Notes: a model not told the origin generated them from the sequence alone. A stretch of DNA of 64,000 bases from Cordia subcordata (GCA_028554755.1 JAPTOF010000024.1:2480001-2544000); one strand, 5' to 3'; numbered from the stretch's first letter, positions 1 to 14,640 are shown. Program-made: numbers and translations.

Positions 1-708
1 TTATGCTCTTTTCTACAACTAAATGTTGCATGACTACCACAGAAACCCAAAACAAATTATGAGCAACACTGAATCAATTACAATACCCGAGAGTAACCTG
101 TAGTAAAATATTACTGCAATATTCAGCCTTTACCTTTCTTTTTCCCTTGGAAGTAAATAATCATCATTAATAGCATATAGACGGTGAGTCTTTAAGTTTA
201 TAGCCGACACATACAAAACTTCAAGTGTCAAGCCTTAAAACGGAAACGCAGAAAGAGCGAATAAAGAACAGCTAGATTAAAAGGCATAAACTGACTTCAG
301 ATGTAACAAATACATAATCACTATGACTGATACAGCTAAATATTTCCTCAACAGATTTCTACATCTACACTATTGAGTGCAAATTTAATTTAGACGCCGA
401 CATTCTCAAGGCATCACACACAGTGCCTCTTTTTGTTTTTCTTCCCTTTTTTTTCGATCACAAGAATATATATGCCTATAGTTAAATTTGATACTCCAGA
501 CAGTTTAGCTTTTCTTCTGAGACGTCATCAATAATAGCAGTGGAACCCCTATGAATTTACTCACTCTGCTGTTGCATGGGAAGTACGACCGAACTGAATT
601 TGCTGAAACTGCAGACGATTGCAGGCCAGATGGATGTAGTTATGTGTGGTTCTTGAGGACATAAAGATTCCTGAAGTTAGACTGGAAAGAAGAGAACAGC
701 TAGTTGGC
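1..708 (-). other. PRMT6 3' UTR and downstream flank
   Basis: This stretch follows the PRMT6 stop codon (709-711, minus strand). It holds no exon-like coding sequence on either strand. It probably contains the 3' UTR, but I could not fix a poly(A) site. It is ordinary AT-rich plant sequence. Confidence 0.5.
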
Positions 709-1331
709 TCATCGCATTACAGACTCTTTGACAAAGGATCGACCACCAGACCTGCAGAAATGAACTAATTGATGAGGACAGCAAGGACAGCAAGCTGCAA
801 AAAACCGGGCAAACAGGAAGCATCTTTCCCCTATTCCACCAGAAAGTAGATCTTCAAAGACAAATCTTTAGCACAACTTACGCATATTCAAGATGAATAT
901 TCATGAATCGAGCATTTTCCCTACTTTGCGATAATGTCACAGAACCCTCAATCACTTGATCTTGCTCCACATCTATTGGATCGTAGAAGTAGATCAAAGT
1001 CTACAGAATTGAACAAAACAAAGTAAATGAGTATGTATTGCATCTTTAGGAATACAATCCTCACCTAAGGGAAGATAGAGAACACAAATTGCAGATCAGA
1101 TAATATAAGAATGTATCATGAAAATATACCAGCTAAACTTTTAACCAGAAACGATAATAATTAATTTCTGAAAATATAAATTCCAGAAGCATTTAAATGT
1201 TGCACAAACCTCAAATGGCTTCCCAGTTGAAAATACCATTTGTCTTAATTATGTGGGTTCCAACTCGTTAGGATGGTACGCAATAACTCTCCCACATCTA
1301 TAGAGAGGACACTCGTGCACTAGAGTATAAT

Positions 1332-1362
<31 letters not shown>

Positions 1363-4300
1363 GGGTTCGCTTGGGCAGCACATCTCATGCATTTGACAAG
1401 TTTTGAACTTCTCAAAAAGAATATATAGGGCCTATTTGGATTGGCTTTTTTTATGAAAAAACACTTTTTTCCTGAAAAAGCACATCTTTTTTACAATAAG
1501 TATTTTGATTAGATTTCAACAAAAATTTAGAAACTCAAACAATGCTCAATTTCAACTTCTTTCAGTACATTTTTCAAAAGTTTTAGAGAAAATGCTTTTG
1601 GAGGGGAAAAAAAAAATCTTAACAAGCCCACAAACATGGGTTTGTGCTTAGTGAGAAGTTTTATGTCATTCTTTCCCACACCTGCTCGTGTTTCTCTCCT
1701 GCACCCTCTTCTTACTTAAGATATGTAAATAAATGAAACCACTGCCAATTAGCATATCTATCTTCCACTCTCTTTTGGCACAAGCAAAAATGCATTAGAA
1801 TATGGCCTTTGCTTTAAAGGTATCAACCTTCAGGAATTTAATCAACATACAGAAAATTCTTCAATTTCTATTTGCAACGCAACAAATGTGTGCGAAGTGC
1901 CATCACTTTCGTTTGTTACCCATGCGAATCAGCCGCTAATCTCTGCAAGGAATAGAAAACCCTGTTCCCGCTCTTCCACCAGGGGAGGAAACATGCTAAA
2001 AACCAAATAAGAGATTTAAAGTAGTAAATGTTCTCCTATCGAATACCTGTTGCCAGTGTGTTGGAGGATCCTCAGGTGCAGTTGATAGCACCAGAGCTTC
2101 ATTGGGATTGGGCCGCTTCTTTCTCTGACTACCATCAGTAATATGATTGTTGGAATACTCGAGAAAAGAGGTTTGTGCCTCACTGTTGGTAGAGAAATTT
2201 GCTGGGCCATTGAACTCCACATCAAACCAGAAAGCAAAACCATGAAATGGTGCTGCACATCAAAAACAATTATAGAACAGTTGAAAGACCTCAGAACTAG
2301 ATCTGAACAAGAAATGTTATAAATGAAACAATATTCAGAGTGATGTCATCTTTTAGGACGCTAGCATGACATAAACAGGATGAGTGAGCATGACATTCAC
2401 CTCGCATCATTGATTTAAATTTGAATCTTGTCATCACAGACTCGAGCTCATGAATTGAAACCGTATAGCAGTCAATATGCTTAACCTGCCAGGGAGTGAA
2501 AAATAAGTATGCAATAAATATTCACAAATTAAAAATTAAATTTGCAACATATTACATAAAAATGGCGGAACAAACAAACTAGAGATAATTAATTATTGCA
2601 CAGAACTGTATTTCAAGAATACTACTCCCAAAAAGATAACAAAGCACATCCTTCCTATTTATAACCATTACATTCTAAGTAAAAAAATATTGATAGTACA
2701 AGGATAGGAATACAAGAAATAACTATCTTATTTAGACTCTATTTGGCTTAGCAGTGAAGCTTTTAGAATAGAACTTTGGATAAAAGTATTGTTGAATGAA
2801 AGCCATTGACTGTTTGGCCTTGTACTTTAGGAGTTGAGCTTTCAATTGCTTTAAGGGTAATATTAAACTTTCAAAAATATGGAATAGTATTTTTGAAAAA
2901 AAAAATGAAGAAAACCAATTTTTTAACATAATGTAAAAACATCTTTTCGAAAGCCTTTTCTGAAAAGTTCCAATTTAGAGCTTCTGGTGTTTTAACTGTT
3001 TTTAGTTTTAGCTTTTGTACAATAGCTCTTTTCAAAATGGGCTAAACGGGTCAATTTTAGCTTTTTGAGCTCACAAAAAGCACTTTTGAACGTCTAAAAG
3101 CTGGATCAAACAAACTCTTTAAGATCTATGTAAATGCTTCTCTAAACTAGATGATTCTCTTCAAATTCCAACAAATCTTTTAGGTTCCGCACCATCACTT
3201 CGGATCCATGAGGCACGGTATTAAAAGGAACCTCCAACAGAGAGGTGTATCTTGCACACTGAAGCCCACAGTAGAAGTCATATGAAGATCACTTTCGGTG
3301 CCACAAAGAACCATTAAGCAAACAACCACTGACGATAATGCCAATTGGATCAATTGACAGGCAATATTGCTCAAGTACTTCCTATATTTTCAACTTATGG
3401 ATCAAGCAGTCCTCTGTTCAGGAAGCTTTGTGATACCCCTGCTCAATCTATTCAATTTCTCAGATCAATTATTGTGCCATATAAAGGCCATCTATGTTCT
3501 CAGTATCTCTTAGACATTTTTCTCAGATGGAGAGTAATTCAGATAATAAAGCTTCGGCAGAAAGGCAATTTGAAAAGTTGATCTCCTGAATTCTTAATGA
3601 GCTAACGTCAATTGTGAAATGATTATATCAAAACAGATGTCATCTTCCCCTTTTCCCTTTTTCAATCCTAAGAAGCTATACAAGGTTATGTAGTTTATCC
3701 TGCCTCTAAACTCCATTTGAACTGGTGAATTGAATTTTGGAACTCCAACCTTAACTCCAGACTAAAGCTTCACTTTTCTTCAGCACCAGCAGGCAGGTGG
3801 AGTTGCATATCACATCTGTTTGACATTTTGACTTCAATCATAAGTTGACATTAGCACCTTCCTTCTTTGCTATTAAATCGGCCGAGACTATATAAAGTTT
3901 TTATAGCCACTTTAATTTACTCAAATTGGATAGCTAATATAATATTTTTGACATTACAAATTTGAGTGCATTATTATAGCTGAATAGATGAAAAAGTTTC
4001 CCAAGATGACGAAGGCAAGATTCGAAGTGCACTGTGATGGTTCATTGAGATGACCAACAATCAGCATGAAGCCACAAAAATATTTTGAAACTAGCAGAGA
4101 TTAAAAAAATAAATAAATAATACTCACCACATGTGGCCATGTCAAGACATTTTCACCAGTGATCGTCTCCACCGATGGCTCTTCAAATGCACATTGTTTT
4201 GCTAATGGTAACATAGAAGACACTGCAAGCATTTATAGAATCTCAAATTGAAGAGAAAGGAGATTAAAATTTGATTGATGCAAATATACACAAATAATGA

Positions 4301-7300
4301 ATAACAATATATGGTTTAATCATATTTCAGAGTTTTTAGCAAAAATACGAGCTAGTAATAGAAGAAAAATATTCAGTGAAGATGCAACATTAAATTAGTG
4401 CAGAAAGCAATTAATTAGCAACCAATGTCCAAAGCCTTCCTTATAGTGCAACCTGACAAACTAGACTAAAACACTTAACATTCAGAAGACACTCGAATCA
4501 AACAAACAAGGCTGGTAGTACATAATAAGACCTTCTTATCAACATGAACCCATAAAAGCAAGCATAATGACTAAACCCCAAGCTTCACCAAAATTACCTC
4601 CAGAAATAAGTTACTCAGCCTCAATCTTCGAAAGGCCAGAAGATTTTCATACCAAAACCTATTTTAGAAACAAAATTTTGCTTGCTATCTGCAACTGTGT
4701 AGAACTCCCCAATACTATAAATGCATTGTGTCAGACCTTACTTCTAGAACTGCAAGGTAAACTAACTTCTAGTACTACAAAGCTTGCATTCCATCATGTC
4801 ATTCTCTCGCTTTTGTTCTTACAACGGTCTTCAGGACTAGGAAATAATCATTTTCTACCCATACCAATACTGTCAAGTATATCTGCAAATAATCGTCCAG
4901 CAATAACATGTAAGATTAGAGGAAGCAAAAGAAAACACCCTTCTCATATAGTGGCCCCTCAATATCAACTTTTATTTCTTCGCATAAGCAGATGTTATGC
5001 GAATTATCTTCTGTAAATTTACTAATGCAAGGAAGATTACTCAGGGAAAGAAAAGAAACACAAAGACTGGATGGCCTTTTAAAAGCAAGTTTATATATCA
5101 AGAACGTTCCCTTGTTTCTTCAGCCTACAACATAAATTATGCATTAGAACCTGAATAATGAATCATCAGAGTGTAGCTGCCTAACGTAGTTTGTGGCAAA
5201 AAGGATACTATGACGGATAACATCTTCAATACATGAATCCAAACTGTGAATAGAAATGCAACTATAGTTCATAGATACTTAGGTTCCAGACAACCCAAAT
5301 GCATGTCTTTGCGCGACATTACTGGAAATTGAACAGCCACAGGCCAGTACTCAGTTCAATGTTAAGTTGCTAGACCAAACAGGTTGGAGCTTATAACTAC
5401 AGTGGTAACTAAGTTACAATATGGAATTTATGTCCTTGAGCAAAATTAAAATATTTAATAATCAAAATTTAGCTTCTACAATCAAATGGAATTACACATA
5501 GCTAAATCTACATCTAGCCCATTGCCAAAACCCAAAAGCACACATTCAAACAACCCAATTCCGTTACCCAGGGCAACGCAAGCAACAAGCGTAAGGAATC
5601 TCCCATCTCTGGTTTGTGTAAAGTCGATCAATCAAGACTAGAATAATCCTTGTCAGATCAAGAAAATTGGAAGAAAAAGAAAGACAAAAGCATGTGGTCT
5701 CATGTTCAGATATGTTAGCTTGTCTATCGACCATGGAAAAATTGACGTTATGTGATAACATACGAGCCTTACTAAATTTACTCACTATCTATTCCATAAA
5801 CATTGCGCCAAAAGTCAATACTATCACTATAGCGGTCTGGATGTGTGACAGGTGCCATGTACAACTGCAAAGAAAAATGAACAAATGATCAGTGCAAGTA
5901 ATCATAAAGTTAGAGTTTTCAAATTAAAATCAATAACTATCACAAGTTTCAATAATATAACCGAAGATTAAGTTTTGTTACCAATATAATTTATCAAAAG
6001 AACTTGTAAGGTCCCAAATGACATCATATAGTAGTAAAATTAACATCAGATCCAGCAAAGTTCCATTCCCCCTGTCGTTCAAGGTAGTACTGTGACATGA
6101 CATGTTTTTCAATTTTGACAAATATATCTCAGCAGCCAAATACAGGCTATTAACAGCTCCATTTCTTTCCAACTTTCTCTTATAATGTTTTACATCCATT
6201 GTATGACACAGCTCATTGCAGAATGGGAAGCATCAGTACCGTGGCATTTGATGGTAGAATAAGACCTCCAGGTTTCAGCCAGCGGTCTCTGGCAGTAATA
6301 ACACTCCCAAGCATGCTCTAGAAATTAGACAGACAAGTTTCTTTAGCATAATATTCAAACATGGCTAGAAAGAGAAACAGCATGAGCCAACAGAAGAAAG
6401 ACCACATGCACATTTGTCTGTACATATTTGAAGAATCACCTCATAGAGAAGCATGTAACCCATCCACTCAGAAACTATTACATCAACCTCTTCATCAATC
6501 TCAACATCCTGCAACAGCCAGAACAAGATTATCCTTGTATAATTACAAGAAGATTACCATAGATTACAGAGTATGTTACGGCATAAAAACTTGTAGTTAA
6601 TGTTATTGCATCATGTGCATAATTGATCATACAGGATATGCCATATAAGCCAACATTCCAGGTGACATGCTTTAATATTTTTTATACATAAAGACAAAAA
6701 GACAACTGCTCATCACTCTCCTTCTTATTTTGTTTTCTTCTAGTCAATATTACTTGCCCAGCAAAGGGAGCCTTGATGTAATGATAAGTGATTAAACCGG
6801 AGGTCATGTGTAGTGTAAACGGCCTCTTGCAAGAATGTGAAGATTGAATGCGCATAATAGATGCAAAGTGAGTGTGACACTAGACCCTGCACATGGAAGG
6901 AGCTCTGTGCAATGGGCTGCCCTTTTAATGTTACTTGTCTAGTAGCTACAAAATCCACAAGTCAAGCAACAGTGTGGACCATCAGAATACTATAACATTT
7001 ACAAAAATTCCTATCTTGTTAACATAAAATGATGATACAAGTTTAGAAGATACCCAAAGAGCACACCTCGTCATTGAATGAAATTCTATATTGGCTTTTT
7101 CCAAACTCAATCTTGTTTCAATATAGCAGTATTGAGCTAATCTCTGAAGTAACTAGGAGCATTACATGTACACTAGAAATACAACCATTCTCATCCAGAA
7201 CTTCACGTTCACTAATGTTCAATGTCATATTATACTATCTCAAAAATCCAAGTTCATTCAGATATACAGTCAAAATATTTCATGACAAATTCTTCAAGAC

Positions 7301-10300
7301 GTTTTCACATCCCTTTGACAAATTTTGTGGTTCAAAGAACATAGCTACACTATCAAGGCACTACTTCAACTAAAAGTTTAACCTAATAGAGAAGGGTTTG
7401 TAATATTTAATTATTGTCTACAACATGCCTTCTCACATGTAGGCTATTTTTTCCCTTTGAATCTAGGACCTTTTGGTCTCTAGGTCCCAAAACCATATTT
7501 AGTGACCAACTCATCTAAAAGTTTAATATATTATAGATTGTTATATGTTTTTATTATCTTCAACACAGACCAAGGCCAAAGGAAAAAAAGACCCAAAGGC
7601 ATAAAGAAGATTCAAAATGTATTTCGCCACAACAAAATAAGTTCAAGTCATCATTGAGTAACTAGAACACCACTATTGATCCATCCTCTTTATTCCTCTT
7701 TAAATAAAGGGGAATCACAACATTATGAAAATTAAGGAAACAACACTAGCTCATCAAAAGCCATATTCATAAATGCACTTGATAAAAAATGAAAGGGAAG
7801 AAAGATGATATAGAGAAGAGGGTGATACCAACTTCAAGCCCTAAACCATTGCAGTTACTCATGCCCAGAACTACTTACAGCCTGGATCTGCTACTTGCTT
7901 TAGTCAACATTTACATCTTTGACTGTGGACCCTTTACAAACTGTAGCTGATGAACTCAGATGACAACTAAGAAGCTAATGATTACTAATTCCTCAATTAG
8001 GTGCTTAAAGAAACCAAACATTCTCTACCAAATGATTAGGTAACAAATTTTGGATTAGGCACGGCTGTACTGATAACTTGCAACGCTATGCCAACTACTG
8101 CTAGATATTATACAACATTTTGAATGTAAACACCTTGACAACTGCTTTGTTTATGATTGAGGCTAGGTTAATCTAGTCATAGATCAAAAGACAACAAGGG
8201 CTTGCTTTGCTTGAAGCCAATCTTACAAGATACATCCAATGGAATTTTGGTGACTCCATTTGTTGGAAATCCAAGTACTCTTTCCAAAATGATTGTTATG
8301 CCAACCAAAATACACAAATGGATGTCAAGTATCTAAACTGTAGTTACACTTCACTCCTCTCAGGTGTCCCTTAACCCTCAATTGACTGCACAACAGGAGC
8401 CAAATATTCAGCTTCAGGTTCAAACTTATCAAGCAGGAGGTGGAAGGAGAAGAAAGAAACTCGGTGAAAATCAGGCCACATGCAGGTACGAGTAAATTAG
8501 AGGAAAGAAGCCAAGCTCAACCATTTGTTGTGTATAAGAAGTTACAAAGATTGCTAAAGCTTTTCCCTTCATATTTCATTATATAGAGACGGCATAAATT
8601 GAAAAGGGACTTAACATTATTGACTCAAAATAAGTAACACAAAAATAAGGCTTCTAATGCTACTAATAAAGGGTAAGATAGTTCATCAGTAACAGATAGA
8701 GGGTCAACTTCATGAAAGATTTTCAATGAAAATGTACCACCAACAGAAAGCTCCAGAGTCCAGTTTCTAATGCCTCTAATGTTGCACCATTTCAACTTCC
8801 ATAAAGTTCTACGCTATTCTCCCAAACAATGTTTTCTGCTGAATGCAGATCCATAATGCACTCACTTCATTCTGACACTACGTTACTTATACTTTTTCTC
8901 CTGTATGCAAGCCATTTCGTACCCAACATCTAACATTGAGGTCCGATAATCACGCTCACATTGTTTTCTTCTCCCAGCTACCTCATCAAATTTCCAACAA
9001 AACACATGAAGCCATCTTCTAAAAAGCCTCCGGCAGCTACTGAACTTATTACAATAAGCAACTGCTTAGGGGTATATCTGCATTGATATTGAATAGAAAG
9101 GCCAAGAGGTTCAATAGACAGAGACGTAACAGAAGTACATCTAATCAAAGCTCAAAATGATGGACTCTTCAATGGTTCATATATATTAGGTAACATTTGC
9201 TGCTGCTGCTGCAACTATCAAGTACTAAGAGAACTCCGTAATTCAAAAAAAGCCTGGCTTACTGCCACAAAATCAAGCATCAAATCAAGTATAAGCTAGT
9301 TTGTCATTATTTAAAAAGATTGAACTGTGAGCTTGTTTGGATTGACTTTTTTTATAAGCGCTCTTTTAACAACTTTTGAAAAAATGCTTTTTTGAGAAGC
9401 TAAAAATTGTGGCTTCTTAAAAAAAGCTACATTGAGCTTTTTTCAGAGCTTCAGCATCTTTGGATGTCAAGTCAAATAATTGTTGCAAAAAGAATGTATA
9501 TTTTCCAGTGAAAAAAGTGCCAATCCAAACAGGCCCTATGTCGTTTGTAATTTATTCTCGTCGAAGCAACTAGAGCACTAACAATTACATGAGTTAAACA
9601 CTTCTTCAGTTCATAGCACATTGTGCATGCCCCTTTCAAACAGGTCCATTTGAAACAGCAGATCTGTGATAATTTTAACCCCATGAGAAAATGGATACAT
9701 GCCCTAACATGTGTTATAACAAATGTTTTTGCTTGGACAACCAAAACAATAAGGTTGTCTGTCCAATACACGTACACAACCATAGGCACAAAAAATCATT
9801 TGCTTACATATACAGCGTAGAAATGAGCATGTGTTTGATCTTCAAATTAAAACCAGACGAAGCACGTATAATGGAAAGAAGGGGAAGGAAAAATGGGGAG
9901 AGAGTTTAGCCTACAAAAAGGGAAGTGCAAAAAGTTAGCTGCATAAGCAGACTAAAATCTATAAGTGATCTGTAGAATAGGATGCAGAATTCTTTAGTAT
10001 ACAGTATTTGGATTCCCTAGTTTGAAATTTTTGGATCATTTTCGGAAGAGAAATATTTACCTCCTCCTGATTTAGGTTTATGTTTAGGAATCCATTATGT
10101 ACCAAAATTCCTTACTCTCCTTGATTGAGGGTAAGAAACTCCTATATAAGGTAACTCTTCGGGTACTTACATTCTTTCAGCAATAATGTAATAGCAGAGC
10201 TTTCAAAGGCTAAGAAACTAATCACCTTTCCACATATAACTGGAGGTGATCCCCTTGAAGAGGTCAACCTATCAGTTTCCCTTTCTATTAAATTACAAAC

Positions 10301-13300
10301 CTCAACCCTACTTCATATGTTAAGAACCTCATGCTCTTATTACGAGGGGAAAGTCATTTTCCTTCATATCATAGAAAATAAAATTGCTCGCTTTTACATC
10401 CCAGAACCAAACAAACAAAGCAAAATAAAATAAAATAATGTAATAAAATAAAATGAAATTGATTCATCCTCAAAGGAAGTGGCAAGATGTGGCTTCTATT
10501 GTAACCTTGTTTACCTCAACACGCCCATGCAAAACTATGACTGTGTCAGACAAGTTGTTTGTCTTCACAACTTCATTTGCCTGATCAAGTATTCCCACAA
10601 ATAAGGGAAAAAAGAAGAGTTAAAAACTGAAGTTTAGATCAATTGTCACAACATAGCAAACTGAATGGACAAACTACAAATAGATATCAGGTCTCTCAAA
10701 CATAGGGAATACAGTGAAAAGAGGATAAAGGGAATAGGAGACAAGTGGAATAAGGAGGGGAAAGAGATCAACAAATATATATATTTGACCTGGTCAACAC
10801 AGTTTGACTATACTCCATTGTCAGGAAATGTATTATAAAACAGGAAAGGTGCCATCAATCTTGAAATACAAAAACATAAAAAATAGAAACAAAGTGCATA
10901 TACAACAACTAAATGTTCAACGTTTAGGCAAGTCAACATTTTCTGCTGACAGAGGAGAAACAATCAGATGTACAACAAATTTGCAAAAGGAAGCAACTAG
11001 GCAACAGACTACCTGCACTGCGATATCACTGGCATCCACAGCATATACCTGGTTAAAGCATAAATGGCAAACTTAATGATTCTGAATAAGAAACCCAAAC
11101 CAAGTTGAGGGAAAGCTAAACAATACTTGACTCTCCCTTCATAAGAGATACCAGTACAATGCAGCATGAAGTCAGATGCTACAATTACTACCTTATGTGA
11201 CATAAGAATACATATTTTCTTTCACAATGAAAAGTGTACACTAAGTATAAAAGTTCAAGAAAAGAAAAAAGGGAAAAGGTATTTGATTTCCTTCCACTTC
11301 AGAGAATACTTCAAGTAATTGGACTCAAAGATTATTATCAGAGGGAAAAGGAAAGTTAATTGTTTATCTTTCTTGTTCATGTGCTATTTAGAATAGGAAT
11401 TCAATGTGTGAATTTGAACGAACTGAAGAAAAAAGAGAAAAATCTGAAAGTGATTGTATTTCATCTCACAAAATGATTTTGTACATGAGAATGTGAGATA
11501 TTTATCCACAGCAGAGTCTGTCAGTCAAGTGACTTTGCCTCCTAGTAATTAAGCACATGGGGTAAATGTGTTTCACTAATTATAAATACCAGGACACGGC
11601 TCTGCCTGCAATCCTAACTATGACCTGTATGCTTGCTGTATAATTTAGGAAAATTCTACAACTATCTAGGCATTGCTTATCAAATTACTGTCAGATCAAC
11701 TCAAACGTGTGTGGATATTTTAAATAATTTACCATGAAATATGCCATTGCACCTTATCCAACATTATTCAACAGTTCTGGGCTGAATCTCATGTATTTAT
11801 ATCAGGCAGAGACACACACACTCAACACTGGTGCTCAAGTTATATACCCTAGAGCTGAATTGCTGAGCATCTTAAATTGCGAGCTGAAAGATGCTACTTA
11901 AATGTGAAAATTGCAGAAAGATCAGGTGGCTAACAAATAAGCAATCCCATGATACAAAAGAAACAAAATGTTGAACCACTAATAATAACAACTCAAGGAT
12001 GAATAGTTAAAACCTTGTCCTCTCTTTGGTCCAAGCAATGCAGGACAACCAACTGAGGAAAAGGGGAAATTGGACATGTGAAAATTCTAGAATTTAAGGC
12101 ATGAGCATTACAGAGAATCTTTAAATTTTAATTAAAATTTTTCCACAAGAAGATATATATAATACAAGCTTGAAGCCCAATGATGTCCCCAATATGGTTG
12201 GAGGAAGTGAATGAGATTGAACCCCACACCTCCAACGTGTCCCATTAAACTAATGGACAATATGGTCAGCTAATAGTGTACCAACAATGAACAAGAGGTT
12301 CTTCATGATGTCCAATAAGATGAGATTTCTAAAGAGGTATCAAGAGGAAAAGGAAAGGGGAAAAGAAAAATAAAAAAGAAATTGTAAAGCATGAATATCT
12401 ATTCAAGAGAGTTACTACTTGATGTCTCAAATCCATCAGGAGAGTTTGACATAAAATCCATTAGAAGATTCTGATGAGGATGTTGACTATCAAATGCTAC
12501 CCTCATCCATTATCAGGGGTTAAAACCAATAACGCCAAGAATAATCCCTTTGTTTTCAAAGAAGCTTCTCAAGAATACAGTTATAGGCAATTAGAATGAT
12601 CAAACAATCAAACTAATGATTCAAATAGTATTAGTCATTAACAGCTTGGAACACATTGATTAGAGAAAACTTACGCGTTTTGCACCGGCCTGAGCACAAA
12701 ATATTGAAAGAATGCCTGTACCACAACCAACATCAACTACAACCTGAAATGTGATTATTAAAATTTGTATTAGGAAAAGTGCAAGATAACAGAGCTTAGA
12801 GTGATAGAGGTCCTTTAATAAAAGTAGACTTATGCTTTGGTACTTGCAATGTAGTAGTCAAGACTGAAGATGGTTCAGGTTAAGGCAAATTTCTCATGTA
12901 AGGTTAGAACTTGTCATTGCACATAAGAGAAAGTTCAGATTATTCATTGAGGGTAATAAATCAGTGACTGTAAGCATGGTATATGCTTACTTTGCCTGCA
13001 ATTAAATTCTGATGCTGCATAATAGCATTCCTATAAGCATCAGTCCGCACACGATCCTGTTCCAAAAATAAAAAAAGAATCAGCATATCTATACTAAGTT
13101 AATAGAAAGCACTTACATTTTCAACTAAAAACATGGAGAAGAACCCAAACTTCTGGAATTAAAATCCAAAATGCACAAAGAATAACTTTTGTTGGCATAT
13201 ATTTAAGAACAAAGACATATATATTCTGTCTCTTGCAAAACAATGATATAAACCCAATGGAGGAAAATAAATCCAATCATATCTACATATACAAGTGTGT

Positions 13301-14296
13301 CTCCTTCTGCATGTGCATGTGCTTACAGAAATACTTGCACAAAGAAACACACACATATATAGATCTAGATATAGATTTACACACATAAAGCACATGTACA
13401 CGTGTATATATGCAGTTACGGACTACCACCATTTGTCATCATGGTTGCATATGATGACTTTGTTCAAGATTCTTTTTACTATTTTGATTGGTTTTGTTCA
13501 AATTGAAAAGCGTTGATGTTTCAGCTTAATCATGCAATAATTAGCAAAGATGTCTTCATTCAGGACTCAATTAAAAAACTTGTTCTTATCGATCGTGAAT
13601 AAAATTTTGAATTTTTCTCTCTTTAAGTAGCACAATATGGATATCGAAACACCAAGAAACCGATATTTTACATTTTTCCGATATTTTTACCAGTTTGGAT
13701 TGACTTTTTTGCATCAAAAAATAATTTTTAAATTTAAAAAAGAAAATTCAAAGCTTATTCGGATGCCAGGAATTGGAGCTTCTCAATAAGCGGAAGATTT
13801 TAAAACATATAAATACAATTCAAAGCACTAAACTCCTCCAACGCATTTTTCTAAGGAATACAAAAGCACACGACTAATAAGTTAAACATCATCCTGAAAC
13901 CCTAATTAACACATTTGAAAAGGCATATATAAGTGCATCGAATAGTGGGTGAACTGCGTGTTTTTAAGTGTAGTAATAGAGTGATAGTGATAAAGATTTT
14001 AAGTATACCTTGATCATCTCAGCGTGAATGCCGACATGGGCGTAAGAGTGAAAGTAGGCCATGTCAAAGTCCGTACATGGCGGAGGAGTAGGTGGGCCCC
14101 GCTCTTTCTCAAGCAGCTGCTGCTGGTCTTGCTGTTGTTGGTGGGTCCCATAATAGGCAGCCCTAGAAGAGGAAGAAGAAGAAAGGGGAGGAGTGTGGTG
14201 GTGGTCACGTGACCTGCCTCGGCTGGCCCGCCTTGCCCTGTGGCCGTTCACGTGAACTCCGCCTCCGTTTTGGTGGTGGTAGCCGTTGCTGTACAT
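709..14296 (-). CDS. PRMT6: Protein arginine N-methyltransferase 6 (PRMT6-type), 13 exons, complete
   Basis: Transfers methyl groups from S-adenosylmethionine to arginines of histones and other proteins, expected in nucleus and cytosol. Exons by homology and GT..AG borders: 14009-14296, 12991-13056, 12675-12743, 11013-11048, 10515-10580, 6440-6508, 6240-6317, 5786-5864, 4128-4222, 2401-2485, 2047-2252, 882-1000, 709-751. They join in frame to 432 codons, the usual length for plant PRMT6. Residues 1-75 are a low-complexity tail rich in His, Arg, Ser and Gln. YFxxY is at 81-85, the SAM motif VDVGCGTG at 121-128, Asp146 is the likely ribose contact, the double-E loop SEWMGYMLLYE spans 188-198 (Glu189, Glu198), and the THW loop is at 375-377. 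No frameshift or missing catalytic residue. His-Ala-Glu at 91-93 replaces the commoner His-Glu-Glu. The start is the only ATG before the YFxxY region in this frame. PRMT1 is less likely because exon layout and the C-terminal end match PRMT6. Confidence 0.94.
1334..1362. repeat. (AT)n microsatellite in PRMT6 intron 11
   Basis: An uninterrupted run of alternating A and T lies within the intron between exons 11 and 12. It is a simple sequence repeat and probably length-polymorphic. Confidence 0.9.
1429..1660. mobile_element. One-ended DNA-transposon-like fragment in intron 11
   Basis: It begins with GGGCCTATTTGGATTGGC followed by a T-rich run. That end matches the terminal inverted repeats of the element at 9329-9535. 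The interior has short runs of A and T. I could not find a convincing second terminus, so the right limit is approximate. It may be a truncated hAT-like MITE. Confidence 0.4.
2733..3120. mobile_element. MITE-like insertion in intron 9
   Basis: The ends are imperfect inverted repeats: the left begins near GACTCTATTTGGCTTAGC and the right, read on the other strand, begins AGAGTTTGTTTGATCCAGC. The interior repeats the motif CTTTTAGA and its complement and has no coding sequence. A clean target duplication was not seen, so the limits are approximate. Confidence 0.45.
9329..9535. mobile_element. MITE (hAT-like) in intron 5
   Basis: An element of about 207 bp with terminal inverted repeats of about 18 bp: left GAGCTTGTTTGGATTGAC, right (other strand) GGGCCTGTTTGGATTGGC. 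Between them are T-rich and A-rich arms that could fold back, with no ORF. Flanking target duplications are not obvious. Related one-ended pieces lie at about 1429 and 13692. Confidence 0.6.
13692..13860. mobile_element. MITE-like fragment in intron 1
   Basis: It starts with GTTTGGATTGACTTTTTT, the same end as the 9329-9535 element, followed by A/T-rich arms. The far end is not resolved, so the right coordinate is a guess. Confidence 0.35.
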
Positions 14297-14640
14297 CTTT
14301 TTTTGTTTTTCTTGGAGATGGATGGGATTTTACTTCCGCGAAACGCAAAACCCAAACACCGCTACCCAAGTTGAGTTTAAAGTCAATGGTCTTTTGTGCA
14401 GATGCAAATACAATGTGTCTGATTGGCCCAAACCCAAAATATAGGGAATGGCTGGCCCATAACTTGTTACTTGACAATAGTTACTGAAAAAAAAACGGAA
14501 AAAAGGTTTCTAACAGGTGCTATGAATCATGTAGAAATTCATGTTTCATATAAAGTAGTGTTAGATTGTGATTCAAAGTCAAGCCCAAAAAGACAAAAAA
14601 GGCCTATAATACTGTAAAAAAAAAAAAAAAGATTTTGGAG
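14297..14640 (-). promoter_or_regulatory. PRMT6 promoter and 5' UTR region with two GGCCCA (site II-like) boxes
   Basis: This is the upstream side of the minus-strand gene. Two GGCCCA boxes (14425-14430 and 14454-14459, TGGGCC on the gene strand) lie about 130-165 bp before the ATG. Such boxes are common TCP-factor sites in promoters of broadly expressed plant genes. No clear TATA box was placed. The plus-strand open frame here is not gene-like. Confidence 0.4.

Noticed and set aside
4567..5016. 149-codon plus-strand open frame
   Set aside because: It lies wholly inside PRMT6 intron 8 on the opposite strand, resembles no known family and has AT-driven composition; a chance frame.
14024..14487. 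Plus-strand open frames opposite PRMT6 exon 1
   Set aside because: They are antisense shadows of the GC-richer first exon and promoter; no family resemblance.
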